A stretch of DNA of 64,000 nucleotides. Source: an uncultured Caproiciproducens sp. GTDB lineage: Bacteria; Bacillota; Clostridia; Oscillospirales; Acutalibacteraceae. Below, piece after piece: positions 1-10,188 of this stretch (position 1 is its first letter; each line of letters opens with the position of its first letter). The stretch covers positions 2,432,661 to 2,496,660 of the forward strand of contig NZ_OY761810.1 of NCBI RefSeq assembly GCF_963664915.1, written 5' to 3'. The translations under genes and the position numbers were made by a program. Below the pieces are notes generated by a model. It saw only the letters and a program-made list of their open reading frames with translations, did not search any database and was not told the DNA's origin.

Positions 1-222
1 ATGGCAAAGGAAGCGGATAATCTGTTGCTTGCCCGCAGCGACATTGCTTCCATTGTTGATTCACTGGTGGCTCCGCTCAGCCTGATTAACGCACTGATTG
101 TCACGACCGCACTGAGAAAAACCGGAGAGGTAACCCAAGTGTTTAAGCGGCTTGAAGATATTTGGGATGAATACGGAGTATACGAAAAGGTAGATGATAA
201 ATCAATTGAACCGGCCTTATGA
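1..222 (+). CDS. MurR/RpiR-family transcriptional regulator, C-terminal fragment
   Basis: This is the 3' end of a gene cut by the window edge. The 73 visible residues resemble the tail of the SIS (sugar isomerase) domain of RpiR/MurR regulators: a short strand, then a helix with the pattern DSLVAPLSLINALI, and a final amphipathic helix before an acidic C-terminus. The ATG at position 1 is probably an internal methionine, because the N-terminal HTH and most of the SIS domain are missing. RpiR-type regulators bind sugar phosphates or amino-sugar derivatives, but the ligand cannot be judged here. The stop overlaps the start of the next gene by 29 nt, which suggests co-transcription. The family call rests on a short segment. 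Confidence 0.6.
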   Translation: MAKEADNLLLARSDIASIVDSLVAPLSLINALIVTTALRKTGEVTQVFKRLEDIWDEYGVYEKVDDKSIEPAL

Positions 223-1462
223 CGCGCTGATTATTGGTGGCGGCGCCGCTGGTTTGATGGCTGCCGGGACTGCCGCGAACAACGGTCTGCATGTCTGCCT
301 GCTTGAAAAAAATTTTCGCCCCGGACGTAAACTCATGATTACCGGAAAAGGCAGATGCAATATTACGAACAGCTGCGATGTACAGACATTCATTTCTTCC
401 GTCCCGTCAAACGGACGCTTTCTGTACAGCGCCATCACGCAGTTCACTGCGCAGGACACCATCCGTTTTTTTGAAGATATGGGACTGCCTGTAAAAATAG
501 AACGTGGAAATCGTGTATTTCCACAGTCGGACAAAGCAGTCGACGTGGTTGACAAGCTGACCGGATTTGTCAGGAACAGCGGTGTTGACATGATTACCGG
601 AGAAGCAAAAAGACTTATACTGAAGGACAATATCGTTTTCGGCGCAGAATTGCAGGGGGGCTCTCAGATTCTGGCCAACTCTGTTGTTGTTTGCTGCGGC
701 GGTGCCTCCTATCCCGCTACAGGCTCAACCGGTGACGGTTACCGTCTTGCCAGGCAGGCGGGTCACACCGTAACGCCGTTGCGTCCTTCCCTTGTTCCGC
801 TGGTCGCTTTTGGTGATGAATGCCGTGAAATGATGGGTCTTTCACTGAAAAATGTAGCGATAAAAGTGTTTGACACTATAAAGAAAAAAAACATATACGA
901 AGATTTTGGCGAGATGCTTTTTACGCATTTCGGGGTTTCAGGACCTACCGTTTTAAGTGCAAGCGCTCATATGAATGAAATGTCTTCGGGACGTTATCAT
1001 ATTTTGATTGATTTGAAGCCTGCCCTCAGTCCGGAACAGCTTGATGCCCGACTTCAGCGTGACTTTGAACTGAATCACAACAAGGATTTTGCCAACTCGC
1101 TTTCGGCGCTGCTGCCCAGTAAGATGATTCCTGTGATTGTTGCGAAATCCGGAATTTCTCCTGAAACAAAGTGCAACCAGATTACGAAGGAAATGCGCCG
1201 GGTTTTTGCCGGACTGCTGAAATCTTTTGAATTGTCCATTTCCGCGTTTCGCCCGATAGAGGAGGCTATTGTGACTTCCGGCGGAGTAAAAGCTGCGGAA
1301 ATCAACCCAAAAACCATGGAATCCAAGTTGGTGAAGAGACTGTATTTTGCGGGTGAAGTGATCGATGTTGACGCGTATACAGGAGGATTCAACCTGCAAA
1401 TTGCTTTCTGTACGGGCCGCCTTGCGGCAAATTCGCTGAACAGGCAGGAGGAAAACGAATGA
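194..1462 (+). CDS. HI0933/YhiN-like FAD-dependent oxidoreductase
   Basis: A 422-residue flavoprotein of the COG2081 (YhiN/BaiN-like) family. The N-terminus holds a Rossmann dinucleotide motif, IIGGGAAGLMAAGTAA (residues about 13-28), followed by the family motif GKGRCNITN (about 52-60) and a second glycine-rich segment, CCGGASYPATGSTGDG. The C-terminal FAD-contact block reads YFAGEVIDVDAYTGGFN. Length is normal for the family. The ATG at 194 lies inside the preceding gene and gives the expected N-terminus just before the first beta strand. The physiological substrate of most members is unknown. Some relatives have been linked to bile-acid reduction, but nothing here supports that role. The stop overlaps cmk by 4 nt. 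Confidence 0.88.
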   Translation: MINQLNRPYDALIIGGGAAGLMAAGTAANNGLHVCLLEKNFRPGRKLMITGKGRCNITNSCDVQTFISSVPSNGRFLYSAITQFTAQDTIRFFEDMGLPVKIERGNRVFPQSDKAVDVVDKLTGFVRNSGVDMITGEAKRLILKDNIVFGAELQGGSQILANSVVVCCGGASYPATGSTGDGYRLARQAGHTVTPLRPSLVPLVAFGDECREMMGLSLKNVAIKVFDTIKKKNIYEDFGEMLFTHFGVSGPTVLSASAHMNEMSSGRYHILIDLKPALSPEQLDARLQRDFELNHNKDFANSLSALLPSKMIPVIVAKSGISPETKCNQITKEMRRVFAGLLKSFELSISAFRPIEEAIVTSGGVKAAEINPKTMESKLVKRLYFAGEVIDVDAYTGGFNLQIAFCTGRLAANSLNRQEENE

Positions 1463-2124
1463 CTGCAATCGCAATCGACGGGCCTGCAGGGGCTGGGAAA
1501 AGTACAATTGCCCGCCGCGCAGCCAAAGAAATCGGTTATATTTATGTTGATACGGGTGCGCTTTACCGCGCCGTAGGGCTTTATATGCTCAAGCAGGGAG
1601 TAAATACGGCGGATGCGCGTGCTGTAACTTCGCTTCTCCAACAGGTTCATGTTATGCTTACCTTTCAAAACGGGGAGCAAAAAGTGATCCTTTGCGGACA
1701 GGATGTTTCAAATGACATCCGCACGGCGGAGGTTTCAATGGCTGCGTCCAATGTTTCGGCGATTCCTGCTGTCAGAGCTTTTTTATTTTCCCTGCAAAAG
1801 GATATTGCCAAAAGTAATAATGTCGTTATGGACGGCCGCGATATCGGAACGGTTGTGCTGCCGGATGCCCAGATTAAAATATTTTTGACCGCGTCGCCTG
1901 AGGAAAGGGCCAGAAGAAGATATGAAGAGATGATAAAAAAAGGAGAACCCGCTGATTACTGTGATGTGCTTAGTGAGTTAAAAACAAGGGACTACAATGA
2001 TTCGCATCGTGCCGTTGCACCTCTTGTGCCTGCTGCTGGCGCTGTAATTGTAGACACTACCGGTAACACACTGGAACAGTCGGTGGAACAGCTTATTTCC
2101 ATCATTAAAGAAAAATTGCAATAA
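1459..2124 (+). CDS. cmk: cytidylate kinase
   Basis: Phosphorylates CMP and dCMP to the diphosphates in the cytosol. The 221-residue protein begins with the P-loop GPAGAGKST (residues 8-16) and has the CMP-binding signature VDTGALYRAVGLYM and the block VVMDGRDIGTVVLP, both diagnostic of bacterial Cmk rather than the UMP/CMP kinases. Its ATG overlaps the stop of the upstream flavoprotein (ATGA), so translation is probably coupled. The order cmk, plsC, ispH-S1 that follows is a common Clostridial arrangement. Confidence 0.96.
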   Translation: MTAIAIDGPAGAGKSTIARRAAKEIGYIYVDTGALYRAVGLYMLKQGVNTADARAVTSLLQQVHVMLTFQNGEQKVILCGQDVSNDIRTAEVSMAASNVSAIPAVRAFLFSLQKDIAKSNNVVMDGRDIGTVVLPDAQIKIFLTASPEERARRRYEEMIKKGEPADYCDVLSELKTRDYNDSHRAVAPLVPAAGAVIVDTTGNTLEQSVEQLISIIKEKLQ

Positions 2125-2146
2125 AATAAATGAAACTGGTGAAACT

Positions 2147-2782
2147 ATGAAACGTACGCCACTTTATAATTTTGGCAAAATTTTTGTACAGTGTTTTCTT
2201 AAATATTTCATTCCATATCAGGTTAATAACAGAGAAAATATGCCGGAAAGCGGTAAGGTAATAGTTTGCTGTAACCACATTGGCTTATCAGATGCAGTTC
2301 GTGTGTCGTTTACGCAGCATCGGCAAATATATTACATGGCGAAATCGGAACTGTTTCAGAATAAAGCCATGGCGCTTTTACTGTCGTCTTTGGGAGCCTT
2401 TCCCGTACAAAGGGGGAAAGGCGATAAGACCGCGATCAATAAAGCCAGCGAGATGTTAAAAAATGGCCAGGCGTTGGGTGTGTTTATCGAAGGTACACGT
2501 TCCAAGACCGGGGAATTTCTTCAGCCTAAGGCGGGTGCGGTGATGATTGCCTATAAATATAACGCCCCGATTCTTCCATGCTGCATCACGGCAAAGGGCG
2601 GCGGCAAGCCTAGGATTTTTCATAAGTGTATTGTGTCATTTGGAGAGTTGATTCAGCCGGATCAGCTCGGTATTGAAGAGGGAACAGGCAGCGAATACCG
2701 CAACGCTTCCCGGTTGGTCATGGGAAAGATCGCCGAACTTCGTGAACGGGATTTAGAAACCTCTCAAACTGCCAAGGTCTGA
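2147..2782 (+). CDS. plsC: 1-acyl-sn-glycerol-3-phosphate acyltransferase
   Basis: Membrane-associated acyltransferase that makes phosphatidic acid from lysophosphatidic acid. The 211-residue protein carries the catalytic HX4D box (NHIGLSD), the block FPVQRGKGD and the substrate-binding motif IEGTRS, followed by the PKAGAVMIA region typical of PlsC. The family places the protein on the cytoplasmic membrane face. A second, related acyltransferase starts 6 nt downstream, so the two are a tandem pair. The start ATG is preceded by a weak purine-rich stretch. Confidence 0.9.
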   Translation: MKRTPLYNFGKIFVQCFLKYFIPYQVNNRENMPESGKVIVCCNHIGLSDAVRVSFTQHRQIYYMAKSELFQNKAMALLLSSLGAFPVQRGKGDKTAINKASEMLKNGQALGVFIEGTRSKTGEFLQPKAGAVMIAYKYNAPILPCCITAKGGGKPRIFHKCIVSFGELIQPDQLGIEEGTGSEYRNASRLVMGKIAELRERDLETSQTAKV

Positions 2783-2787
2783 TTATT

Positions 2788-3387
2788 ATGCTGTATTTTT
2801 TCTGTCTTCGTCTGTTGGCTCCAATCTCCAAAATTATTTACAGGGTTGAATATAAAGGAACCGGCAATATCCCCGAAAGTGGAAAATTGATCGTTTGCAG
2901 TAACCACAAGTCAGTGGTTGATCCGTTTTTTGTTGCGGTTCCCTTTAAAAGACAAATCCGATATATGGCGAAATCGGAGCTTTTTGAAAATCACGGTAAA
3001 CTGACTGGCTGGTTTCTGTACAAAATGGGTGCGTTCCCGGTTGTAAGAGGCAAAGCTGATGCGCAATCCCTGAAATCTGCTTTGCGAATATTGCAAAATG
3101 ACGGCGTATTGGGAATTTTTCCACAGGGAAAATGTGTCTTTGACAATGCGCCTTTCCGGCCGAAGTCGGGGGTAGCAATGATCGCTTTCAAAGCGCAGGC
3201 GCCTGTTTTGCCGGTGTCGATTTACTGTGACGGCATGCTAAAACCATTCAGCAGGATTACCATTCGTTTCGGAAAACCGATTCTTTGTACTGAACTGGGT
3301 ATGAAGGATCATTCATCCGCTTCTGTTCGCGCGGGGGCGGAAATTATTGCAGATAAAATCAACAGAATGCTGGAGGAAAAGAATTGA
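2788..3387 (+). CDS. PlsC-like lysophospholipid acyltransferase paralogue
   Basis: A 199-residue paralogue of the preceding PlsC. It keeps the HX4D catalytic box (NHKSVVD), the segment YMAKSELFENHGK and the block GAFPVVRGKAD. The third motif, normally FPEGT-R, reads FPQGKC, so both the conserved acid and the arginine that contact the phosphate have changed. The protein may therefore use a different acceptor or have altered specificity. Its stop overlaps the start of the ispH-S1 gene by 4 nt. The family is clear; the substrate is not. Confidence 0.82.
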   Translation: MLYFFCLRLLAPISKIIYRVEYKGTGNIPESGKLIVCSNHKSVVDPFFVAVPFKRQIRYMAKSELFENHGKLTGWFLYKMGAFPVVRGKADAQSLKSALRILQNDGVLGIFPQGKCVFDNAPFRPKSGVAMIAFKAQAPVLPVSIYCDGMLKPFSRITIRFGKPILCTELGMKDHSSASVRAGAEIIADKINRMLEEKN

Positions 3388-5354
3388 AAATTGTTGTGGC
3401 CCGCTCCGCCGGATTTTGTTTTGGTGTGAACAGGGCAGTTGAAATGGTGAACGAACTTTTGTATCAGGGAAAAAAAGTTTGTACGCTTGGCCCGATTATC
3501 CATAATCCACAGACACTTGCTCAATTCGAAGCGCGCGGTGTGAAAATTGTTGAATCATCTGATCAGGTCCCGCCGGACGCGACGATGGTAATCCGTTCGC
3601 ACGGTGTGTCAAAGGCTGTTTATGACAGCATTCTTGAAAAAAAAATTGATTTTTCGAATGCGACTTGCCCTTTCGTCGATAAAATACACAATATTGTATC
3701 GCAGGCCTCTGCTGCGGGAAAGATGGTATTGATTGCGGGTGACCGCAATCATCCGGAAGTCGAAGGGATAAGGGGCCATTGTTCAGAAAAATGTTATGTT
3801 TTTAAAAATGCTGCGGAACTGCAAAGTATTGCTGAAAATTTTCCGAATAATCAAGATTGCTCTCCCTGCGTTGTTGCCCAAACAACTTTTAGCGTCTCTG
3901 AATGGGAAATTTGTTTGGAAATAATAAAAAGGGTATATACAAATGCAACAATTTTTGATACAATATGTAATGCGACTGCTAAGCGTCAATCAGAAGCGGA
4001 GTCTTTGTCTCGGCAATGCGACGTTATGATTGTTATAGGCGGCAGGGAGAGTTCCAATACAGCAAAACTTCGCGATGTGTGCATGAAAAACTGCACCACT
4101 TATCTTATAGAATCAGCGGACGAGCTGCCGCTGACGGCTCTAAAAGGATCCGAATGTATTGGCATTACTGCCGGTGCTTCAACGCCGGCAAGCATTATAA
4201 AGGAGGTACTTGATACCATGTCAGAAATCAACGAGGGTGCTGGTCAAGATTTAATGGAGAATAATGCCGAGGGAAACTTTGAGGAAATGCTCGAGGAATC
4301 TCTAAAGAATTTAAATACAGATGAAAAGGTGCACGGTGTAGTTGTCGGCATTACTCCCAGTGAAGTTTATGTCGATGTAGGCAGAAAGCAGGCCGGTTTT
4401 ATTCCGGCGGCTGAACTTTCCGCCGACCCCAATGTAAGACCTGAAGATGTAGTTAAAGTGGGCGATGAGATGGATCTTCTCATCATGCGCACGAATGATC
4501 AGGAAGGCACAATCATGCTTTCCAAAAAACGTTTGGATGCTGCTAAGGGCTGGGAGAATGTCATCGCTGCTGAAGAAAATGAAGCTGTGTTAACCGGCGT
4601 TGTTACCGAGGTCATTAAGGGCGGCGTGATTGCCATCACAAACGGTGTACGCATCTTTATTCCTGCTTCACAGGCTACCGCTTCCCGCGGCGACGCACTG
4701 GAAGATTTGCTGAAAAAAGAAGTCAGTTTCCGCATTATTGAGGTTAACCGCGGCCGCAGGCGCGCTGTCGGTTCCATTCGTTCCGTACTGAAGGACGAGA
4801 GAAAAATCCTCGCCGATCAATTCTGGGATACCGCGGAAGAGGGCAAAGAATATACCGGTGTTGTAAAGTCACTTACCGCTTACGGCGCATTTGTTGATTT
4901 GGGCGGCATTGACGGTATGATCCATATTTCCGAGCTTTCATGGGGCAGAATTAAGCATCCGTCCGAGGTCGTTAATGTCGGCGACACGGTTAAGGTTTAT
5001 ATTAAGGGACTTGACAGGGAAAAAGGCAAGATTTCTCTTGGCTATAAGCGTGTGGAGGACAACCCTTGGGAAGTTCTCAAGCGTGACTATCCTGTGGATA
5101 CAGTTTGCGATGTGACCATTGTCGGCATGACCGCATTTGGCGCTTTTGCAAGAATTATTCCTGGTATCGACGGTTTGATACATATTTCTCAAATCGCTGA
5201 TCACAGAATTGAAAAGCCACAGGATGTTTTAAAGGTCAACGACGTTGTAAAAGCAAAAATTACTGAAATTGACTTTGATAAGAAGCGTGTAAGCCTTTCC
5301 ATCAGAGCTTTACTGGAGTCTGTTGAGCAGGTGGAAGAAGAGCCTGCCGAATAA
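3384..5354 (+). CDS. ispH: bifunctional HMBPP reductase (IspH) / ribosomal protein S1 fusion
   Basis: A 656-residue fusion. Residues about 1-278 are IspH, the [4Fe-4S] reductase that makes isopentenyl and dimethylallyl diphosphate in the last step of the MEP pathway. Its cluster cysteines are C12 ([11 protein letters not shown]), C95 (NATCPFVDK) and the later CNAT. Residues about 310-645 form four S1 RNA-binding repeats, the third being the clearest ([21 protein letters not shown]). This fusion is well known in Clostridia. At the junction, positions 4200-4206 read AAGGAGG and an in-frame ATG follows at 4218 (codon 279), so a free S1 protein might also be translated. The TTG/ATG start at 3384 overlaps the upstream gene. 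Confidence 0.95.
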   Translation: MKIVVARSAGFCFGVNRAVEMVNELLYQGKKVCTLGPIIHNPQTLAQFEARGVKIVESSDQVPPDATMVIRSHGVSKAVYDSILEKKIDFSNATCPFVDKIHNIVSQASAAGKMVLIAGDRNHPEVEGIRGHCSEKCYVFKNAAELQSIAENFPNNQDCSPCVVAQTTFSVSEWEICLEIIKRVYTNATIFDTICNATAKRQSEAESLSRQCDVMIVIGGRESSNTAKLRDVCMKNCTTYLIESADELPLTALKGSECIGITAGASTPASIIKEVLDTMSEINEGAGQDLMENNAEGNFEEMLEESLKNLNTDEKVHGVVVGITPSEVYVDVGRKQAGFIPAAELSADPNVRPEDVVKVGDEMDLLIMRTNDQEGTIMLSKKRLDAAKGWENVIAAEENEAVLTGVVTEVIKGGVIAITNGVRIFIPASQATASRGDALEDLLKKEVSFRIIEVNRGRRRAVGSIRSVLKDERKILADQFWDTAEEGKEYTGVVKSLTAYGAFVDLGGIDGMIHISELSWGRIKHPSEVVNVGDTVKVYIKGLDREKGKISLGYKRVEDNPWEVLKRDYPVDTVCDVTIVGMTAFGAFARIIPGIDGLIHISQIADHRIEKPQDVLKVNDVVKAKITEIDFDKKRVSLSIRALLESVEQVEEEPAE

Positions 5355-5369
5355 TTTTTTTAACTGATC

Positions 5370-5406
5370 AGGCGCAAAGAAACTCAGGTTTCTTTGCGCC
5401 TTTTTA
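5370..5406 (+). terminator. intrinsic terminator after ispH-S1
   Basis: A 13-bp perfect stem (GGCGCAAAGAAAC paired with its complement), a 4-nt loop and a run of five T's lie 16 nt after the stop. The hairpin ends the cmk-plsC-ispH-S1 transcription unit and separates it from yunB. Confidence 0.92.
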
Positions 5407-5470
5407 CTGCCCTTTCACATTTTTATTCCTCCTGAGTATTATGAAGGTATGAGATTTGGGAGGTATTGCT

Positions 5471-6118
5471 ATGAAAAGGTGGCACAGGTTCGGATATGGA
5501 ACGCGCAGCTATACGCGCATACGTTGGAAAGCGGTTATTATCATAGTTTTCTTATTTGCGTTTATAATAATGATGGATGCTCAGTTTCGTCCCATCGTCA
5601 AATCTATTACTACCAATCAAGCCCGCATTAAATCGGTTGATACCATCAACCGTGTCATAACCGAAGTGTTAACCAAAAACGGGGTAACATACAATGATTT
5701 AATTTCTGTTGAGCGGGACGATAGTGGAAAGGTGCTGGCAATTACAACGCAAATGGTAAAAATGAATGAACTTAAATCCGCGATTGTTGCCAATATTCAA
5801 AAAGATATTGGTGATGACGGACATATGGACATAGGGGTTCCCCTTGGAACGCTCACCGGCAGTGACCTGCTTCACGGATGGGGCCCGAAAATTCCGCTCA
5901 GGTTGACACTATCCGGAAACGTAAACGCGGATTTTAAAAGCTCTTTTGAATCCGCCGGGATTAATCAGACAAAGCATCAGATTTTTCTGAATATACATAC
6001 CAGCGTTTATTCATTCTTACCGGGATTTGATACTACCACAGAGGTCGAAACCAATGTGCCAGTTGCTGAAACGATAATCGTAGGCGAAGTGCCGCAGGTA
6101 GTTGCAAACATAAATTAA
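5471..6118 (+). CDS. yunB: sporulation protein YunB
   Basis: A 215-residue single-pass membrane protein with a basic N-terminus, one transmembrane segment (WKAVIIIVFLFAFIIMM) and an extracytoplasmic domain with the YunB signature IGVPLGTLTGSDLLHGWGP. In Bacillus the homologue is made in the mother cell under sigma E during sporulation; its exact function is not settled. The ATG at 5471 was chosen because GGGAGG at 5458-5463 is correctly spaced from it; an in-frame TTG at 5456 lies upstream of this site. I could not identify a convincing sigma E promoter. Confidence 0.9.
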   Translation: MKRWHRFGYGTRSYTRIRWKAVIIIVFLFAFIIMMDAQFRPIVKSITTNQARIKSVDTINRVITEVLTKNGVTYNDLISVERDDSGKVLAITTQMVKMNELKSAIVANIQKDIGDDGHMDIGVPLGTLTGSDLLHGWGPKIPLRLTLSGNVNADFKSSFESAGINQTKHQIFLNIHTSVYSFLPGFDTTTEVETNVPVAETIIVGEVPQVVANIN

Positions 6119-8131
<2,013 letters not shown>

Positions 8132-8148
8132 AGTACTTTCATAAACGA

Positions 8149-8189
8149 AAAAATCCGCGAAGTGCAATCGTTGTGCTTCGCGGATTTTT
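8149..8189 (+). terminator. intrinsic terminator after ligA
   Basis: A long hairpin of about 18 bp (arms 8150-8167 and 8171-8188, containing two G-U wobbles) with a 3-nt loop and a T-rich 3' arm. It lies 18 nt after the ligA stop. Confidence 0.9.
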
Positions 8190-8272
8190 GATTGGTTGAT
8201 TAACAGTGCGCGTAGAGTTGATTGCCAGAAAAAGTAAAAATGACTCGCGTTGCTATTGAGCTGTTAAAATGG

Positions 8273-8286
8273 AATATTTATTGAAT
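8273..8286. repeat. 14-bp direct repeat, left flank of the IS30-type element
   Basis: AATATTTATTGAAT occurs here and again at 10132-10145, just outside the two inverted ends of the insertion sequence. It is the likely target-site duplication. Most IS30-family elements make 2-3 bp duplications, so this length is unusual, although long duplications are known for a few members. Confidence 0.8.
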
Positions 8287-8290
8287 CCTG

Positions 8291-8309
8291 AATTGTAAAG
8301 CGAGAATCC
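8291..8309 (+). repeat. left terminal inverted repeat of the IS
   Basis: A 19-bp sequence pairing with 10109-10127 with two mismatches. Its right-end counterpart is the outermost unit of a tandem array, whereas the left end shows only this one clear copy. Confidence 0.8.
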
Positions 8310-8404
8310 ATACCTTCCCGCCAGAGCAGAATACAGTTGTAATGAAACTCCCGAGTGAAAAAGTATGGATTTTCCGGTTGCAAGGAGTTTCGTCTGGAGT
8401 TGCA

Positions 8405-8450
8405 GCCCCGGAAAGACTTTTGAAGCGTAGCGAAAAAGCCTTTCCGGGGC
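8405..8450 (+). other. hairpin upstream of the IS transposase
   Basis: An 11-bp perfect inverted repeat (GCCCCGGAAAG at 8405-8415 with its complement at 8440-8450) encloses 24 nt and ends 80 nt before the transposase start. In many insertion sequences such a structure limits transposase expression from transcripts entering from outside; that role is inferred here. Confidence 0.6.
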
Positions 8451-8530
8451 CGTTTGCGCGTTTGGGGACTTTCCGCAGCTGACATTGTCTGATATGCTAA
8501 ATTCTGTCGGCGGCAGGAAGGAGCCCTGCC

Positions 8531-9832
8531 ATGTCGAAGTTCATGAGCTATCAAGACCGCCTTGTCATTGAAAAGGGACTTACAGAGCATAAGTCTTTTG
8601 GAAAGATTAGTAAAGAGATTGGAAAAGACCGTACGACAGTTGCTAAGGAAATTAAGAAGTATTCTTATGAAAAGAAAAGCGGTTATTCCGCCTATCCGTA
8701 TAATGCCTGCAAGAAACGCAGCATTTGCAAATTAAAGATGATTTGCGGAAAACAGTCTTGTACCCACCAGTCTGCTTACAAATGCAGTCTGTGCAGCAAC
8801 TGCAACACTCTCTGTGCTGAGTTTGAAGAGGACGTTTGCACCGTGATTCAAAAGCCGCCGTATGTGTGCAACGGCTGTTCTTCGCTTGGAAAGTGTACTC
8901 TGAAAAAGCACTGGTACGACGCAGCGGATGCCCACACTCGCTTTTCAGCAGCTGTATCGGAGTCCCGGAGCGGAATTCTTTCAAACGAGGTCGAACTTGC
9001 CCGTCTGAACGCTTTGATTACGCCGTTGATTCGGAATGGTCAATCTCTGCATCAGATCTATTATGCTCATGCAGATGAAATGATTTGCAGTGAGAAAACG
9101 CTTTACAATTACATCGATGCCACGCTGTTTGACGTGAGAAATATTGACTTACCCCGAAAAGTAAAGTATCGTCCGCGTTACAAGAAACCGGAATTTAAGG
9201 TCGATCGCGGTTGTCGTCTTAGCCGCAGTTACGAAGACTTTAAAGATTTCATGGAAAAACGCCCTGATACTCCAGTAGTCCAAATGGACTCTGTGATTGG
9301 AAATAAAGGCGGTAAAGTTTTGCTCACGATTTATTTTGTGGACACCAGCTTGATGTTGGCCTTTTTGCGCGATGCCAATACCTCACAATCCGTTACGCAT
9401 CTTTTGGACGCTCTTTTCGGAATTCTTGGGCGGGAATGTTTCCAAAAGCTTTTTCCTGTCATCCTCACGGACAATGGCAGCGAGTTTTCTAATCCGAAAG
9501 CAATCGAATATGGCCCGGAGCAAAAGGACATTTTGCGCACTCACATTTTCTATTGTGACCCCAGCAGCCCTTACCAGAAAGGCTCAATTGAGGTGAATCA
9601 TGAATTGATTCGACGCATTTTGCCTAAGGGTACATCCTTTGATGATTTGACACAAAAGGATATCTTTTTGATGATGAACCACATTAATTCCTACACAAGA
9701 AAGAAGCTGAACGGCCGCAGTCCCTACGAGGCGTTCAGCTTCTACTATGGGGAGGATACTGCTCAAAAGTTAGGATGTTCACCAGTTGCCCCGGAGAACA
9801 TTATTTTGAAGCCGCGTCTCCTCAAGCGCTGA
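8531..9832 (+). CDS. IS30-family DDE transposase
   Basis: A 433-residue transposase. The N-terminus has an IS30-type helix-turn-helix (YQDRLVIEKGL, KISKEIGKDRTTVAKEI), and the C-terminal half an RNase-H-fold catalytic core with D253 (VVQMDSVIG), D314 (ILTDNGSEF) and E354 (KGSIEVNHELIRR). Between them, residues 60-125 contain thirteen cysteines in pairs such as CSLCSNC and CNGCSSLGKC, probably zinc-binding. That insertion makes the protein longer than classical IS30 transposases (roughly 320-390 residues). AGGAAGGAG sits just upstream of the ATG. The frame is intact. It catalyses cut-and-paste or circle-mediated movement of the surrounding element. Confidence 0.93.
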   Translation: MSKFMSYQDRLVIEKGLTEHKSFGKISKEIGKDRTTVAKEIKKYSYEKKSGYSAYPYNACKKRSICKLKMICGKQSCTHQSAYKCSLCSNCNTLCAEFEEDVCTVIQKPPYVCNGCSSLGKCTLKKHWYDAADAHTRFSAAVSESRSGILSNEVELARLNALITPLIRNGQSLHQIYYAHADEMICSEKTLYNYIDATLFDVRNIDLPRKVKYRPRYKKPEFKVDRGCRLSRSYEDFKDFMEKRPDTPVVQMDSVIGNKGGKVLLTIYFVDTSLMLAFLRDANTSQSVTHLLDALFGILGRECFQKLFPVILTDNGSEFSNPKAIEYGPEQKDILRTHIFYCDPSSPYQKGSIEVNHELIRRILPKGTSFDDLTQKDIFLMMNHINSYTRKKLNGRSPYEAFSFYYGEDTAQKLGCSPVAPENIILKPRLLKR

Positions 9833-9890
9833 TCCGAAGCAACACACGCATAGCCGCCGACATACTCCCTAAAAGACCACACTGCAGGGC

Positions 9891-9910
9891 GGGAATCTCC
9901 AGTTGCAAAA
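9891..9910 (+). repeat. isolated copy of the IS 20-bp repeat
   Basis: GGGAATCTCCAGTTGCAAAA resembles the units of the right-end array (consensus GGGATTCTCNTTTACAAATY) and matches 8366-8382, upstream of the transposase, at 14 of 17 positions. It is probably an internal transposase-binding site or a decayed repeat. Confidence 0.5.
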
Positions 9911-10006
9911 AAGCTGAGCGGGATTTGTGCCTTTATTTGCTGTACGCTTTTTTCGGAACAGCTGAAACCAGTATACGCCTTTTTGAGGGGAACTGTGTAG
10001 AAATCC

Positions 10007-10127
10007 GGGAATCTCGTTTTCAAAAGGGGATTCTCATTTACAAATCGGGCTTTTCAATTACAAATTGTCAGCTTTCATTTTCAAATTGGGATTCTTGTTT
10101 TGCAAACGGGATTCTCTCTCTACAATT
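10007..10127 (+). repeat. array of six 20-21 bp repeats at the IS right end
   Basis: Six contiguous units start at 10007, 10027, 10047, 10067, 10088 and 10108. The consensus is GGGATTCTCNTTTACAAATY; the fourth unit is the most divergent and 21 bp long. The last unit is the terminal inverted repeat itself. With a period near two helical turns, each unit would present the same face to a DNA-binding protein. Between the transposase stop and this array, 9833-10006 shows no gene. Confidence 0.85.
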
Positions 10128-10131
10128 AACC

Positions 10132-10145
10132 AATATTTATTGAAT
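10132..10145. repeat. 14-bp direct repeat, right flank of the IS
   Basis: Second copy of AATATTTATTGAAT (see 8273-8286). After it the sequence continues directly into the promoter region of the DUF2975 operon. Confidence 0.8.
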
Positions 10146-10155
10146 AACAAAGAAT

Positions 10156-10188
10156 ATATATTGATAAACAATAAAAATATATTGATAA
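10156..10188 (+). promoter_or_regulatory. paired 12-bp direct repeats, candidate operator
   Basis: ATATATTGATAA occurs at 10156-10167 and 10177-10188, 21 bp apart, with the second copy covering the -35 box of the downstream promoter. The spacing of two helical turns and the position suggest a binding site for a regulator, most simply the small HTH protein encoded in the same operon. Confidence 0.45.

Larger units (their letters stand above)
8287..10131 (+). mobile_element. IS30-family insertion sequence, about 1.85 kb
   Basis: The element is delimited by imperfect inverted ends: AATTGTAAAGCGAGAATCC at 8291-8309 matches the reverse complement of 10109-10127 at 17 of 19 positions. A 14-bp direct repeat lies 4 nt outside each end. 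The element carries one intact transposase gene, a strong hairpin upstream of it and, only at the right end, an array of six 20-bp repeats related to the terminal repeat. It has inserted between ligA and the DUF2975 operon, about 50 bp upstream of the latter's promoter. The intact reading frame and clean flanks suggest a recent, possibly active copy. The exact tips are uncertain by about 4 nt. Confidence 0.85.

Noticed and set aside
1075..1680. Long minus-strand reading frames over the flavoprotein and cmk genes
   Set aside because: They mirror well-supported + strand genes, have no ribosome sites and encode no recognisable protein.
10007..10127. CRISPR-like repeat array
   Set aside because: Units are contiguous with no spacers and the last unit is the terminal repeat of an insertion sequence; no cas genes nearby.
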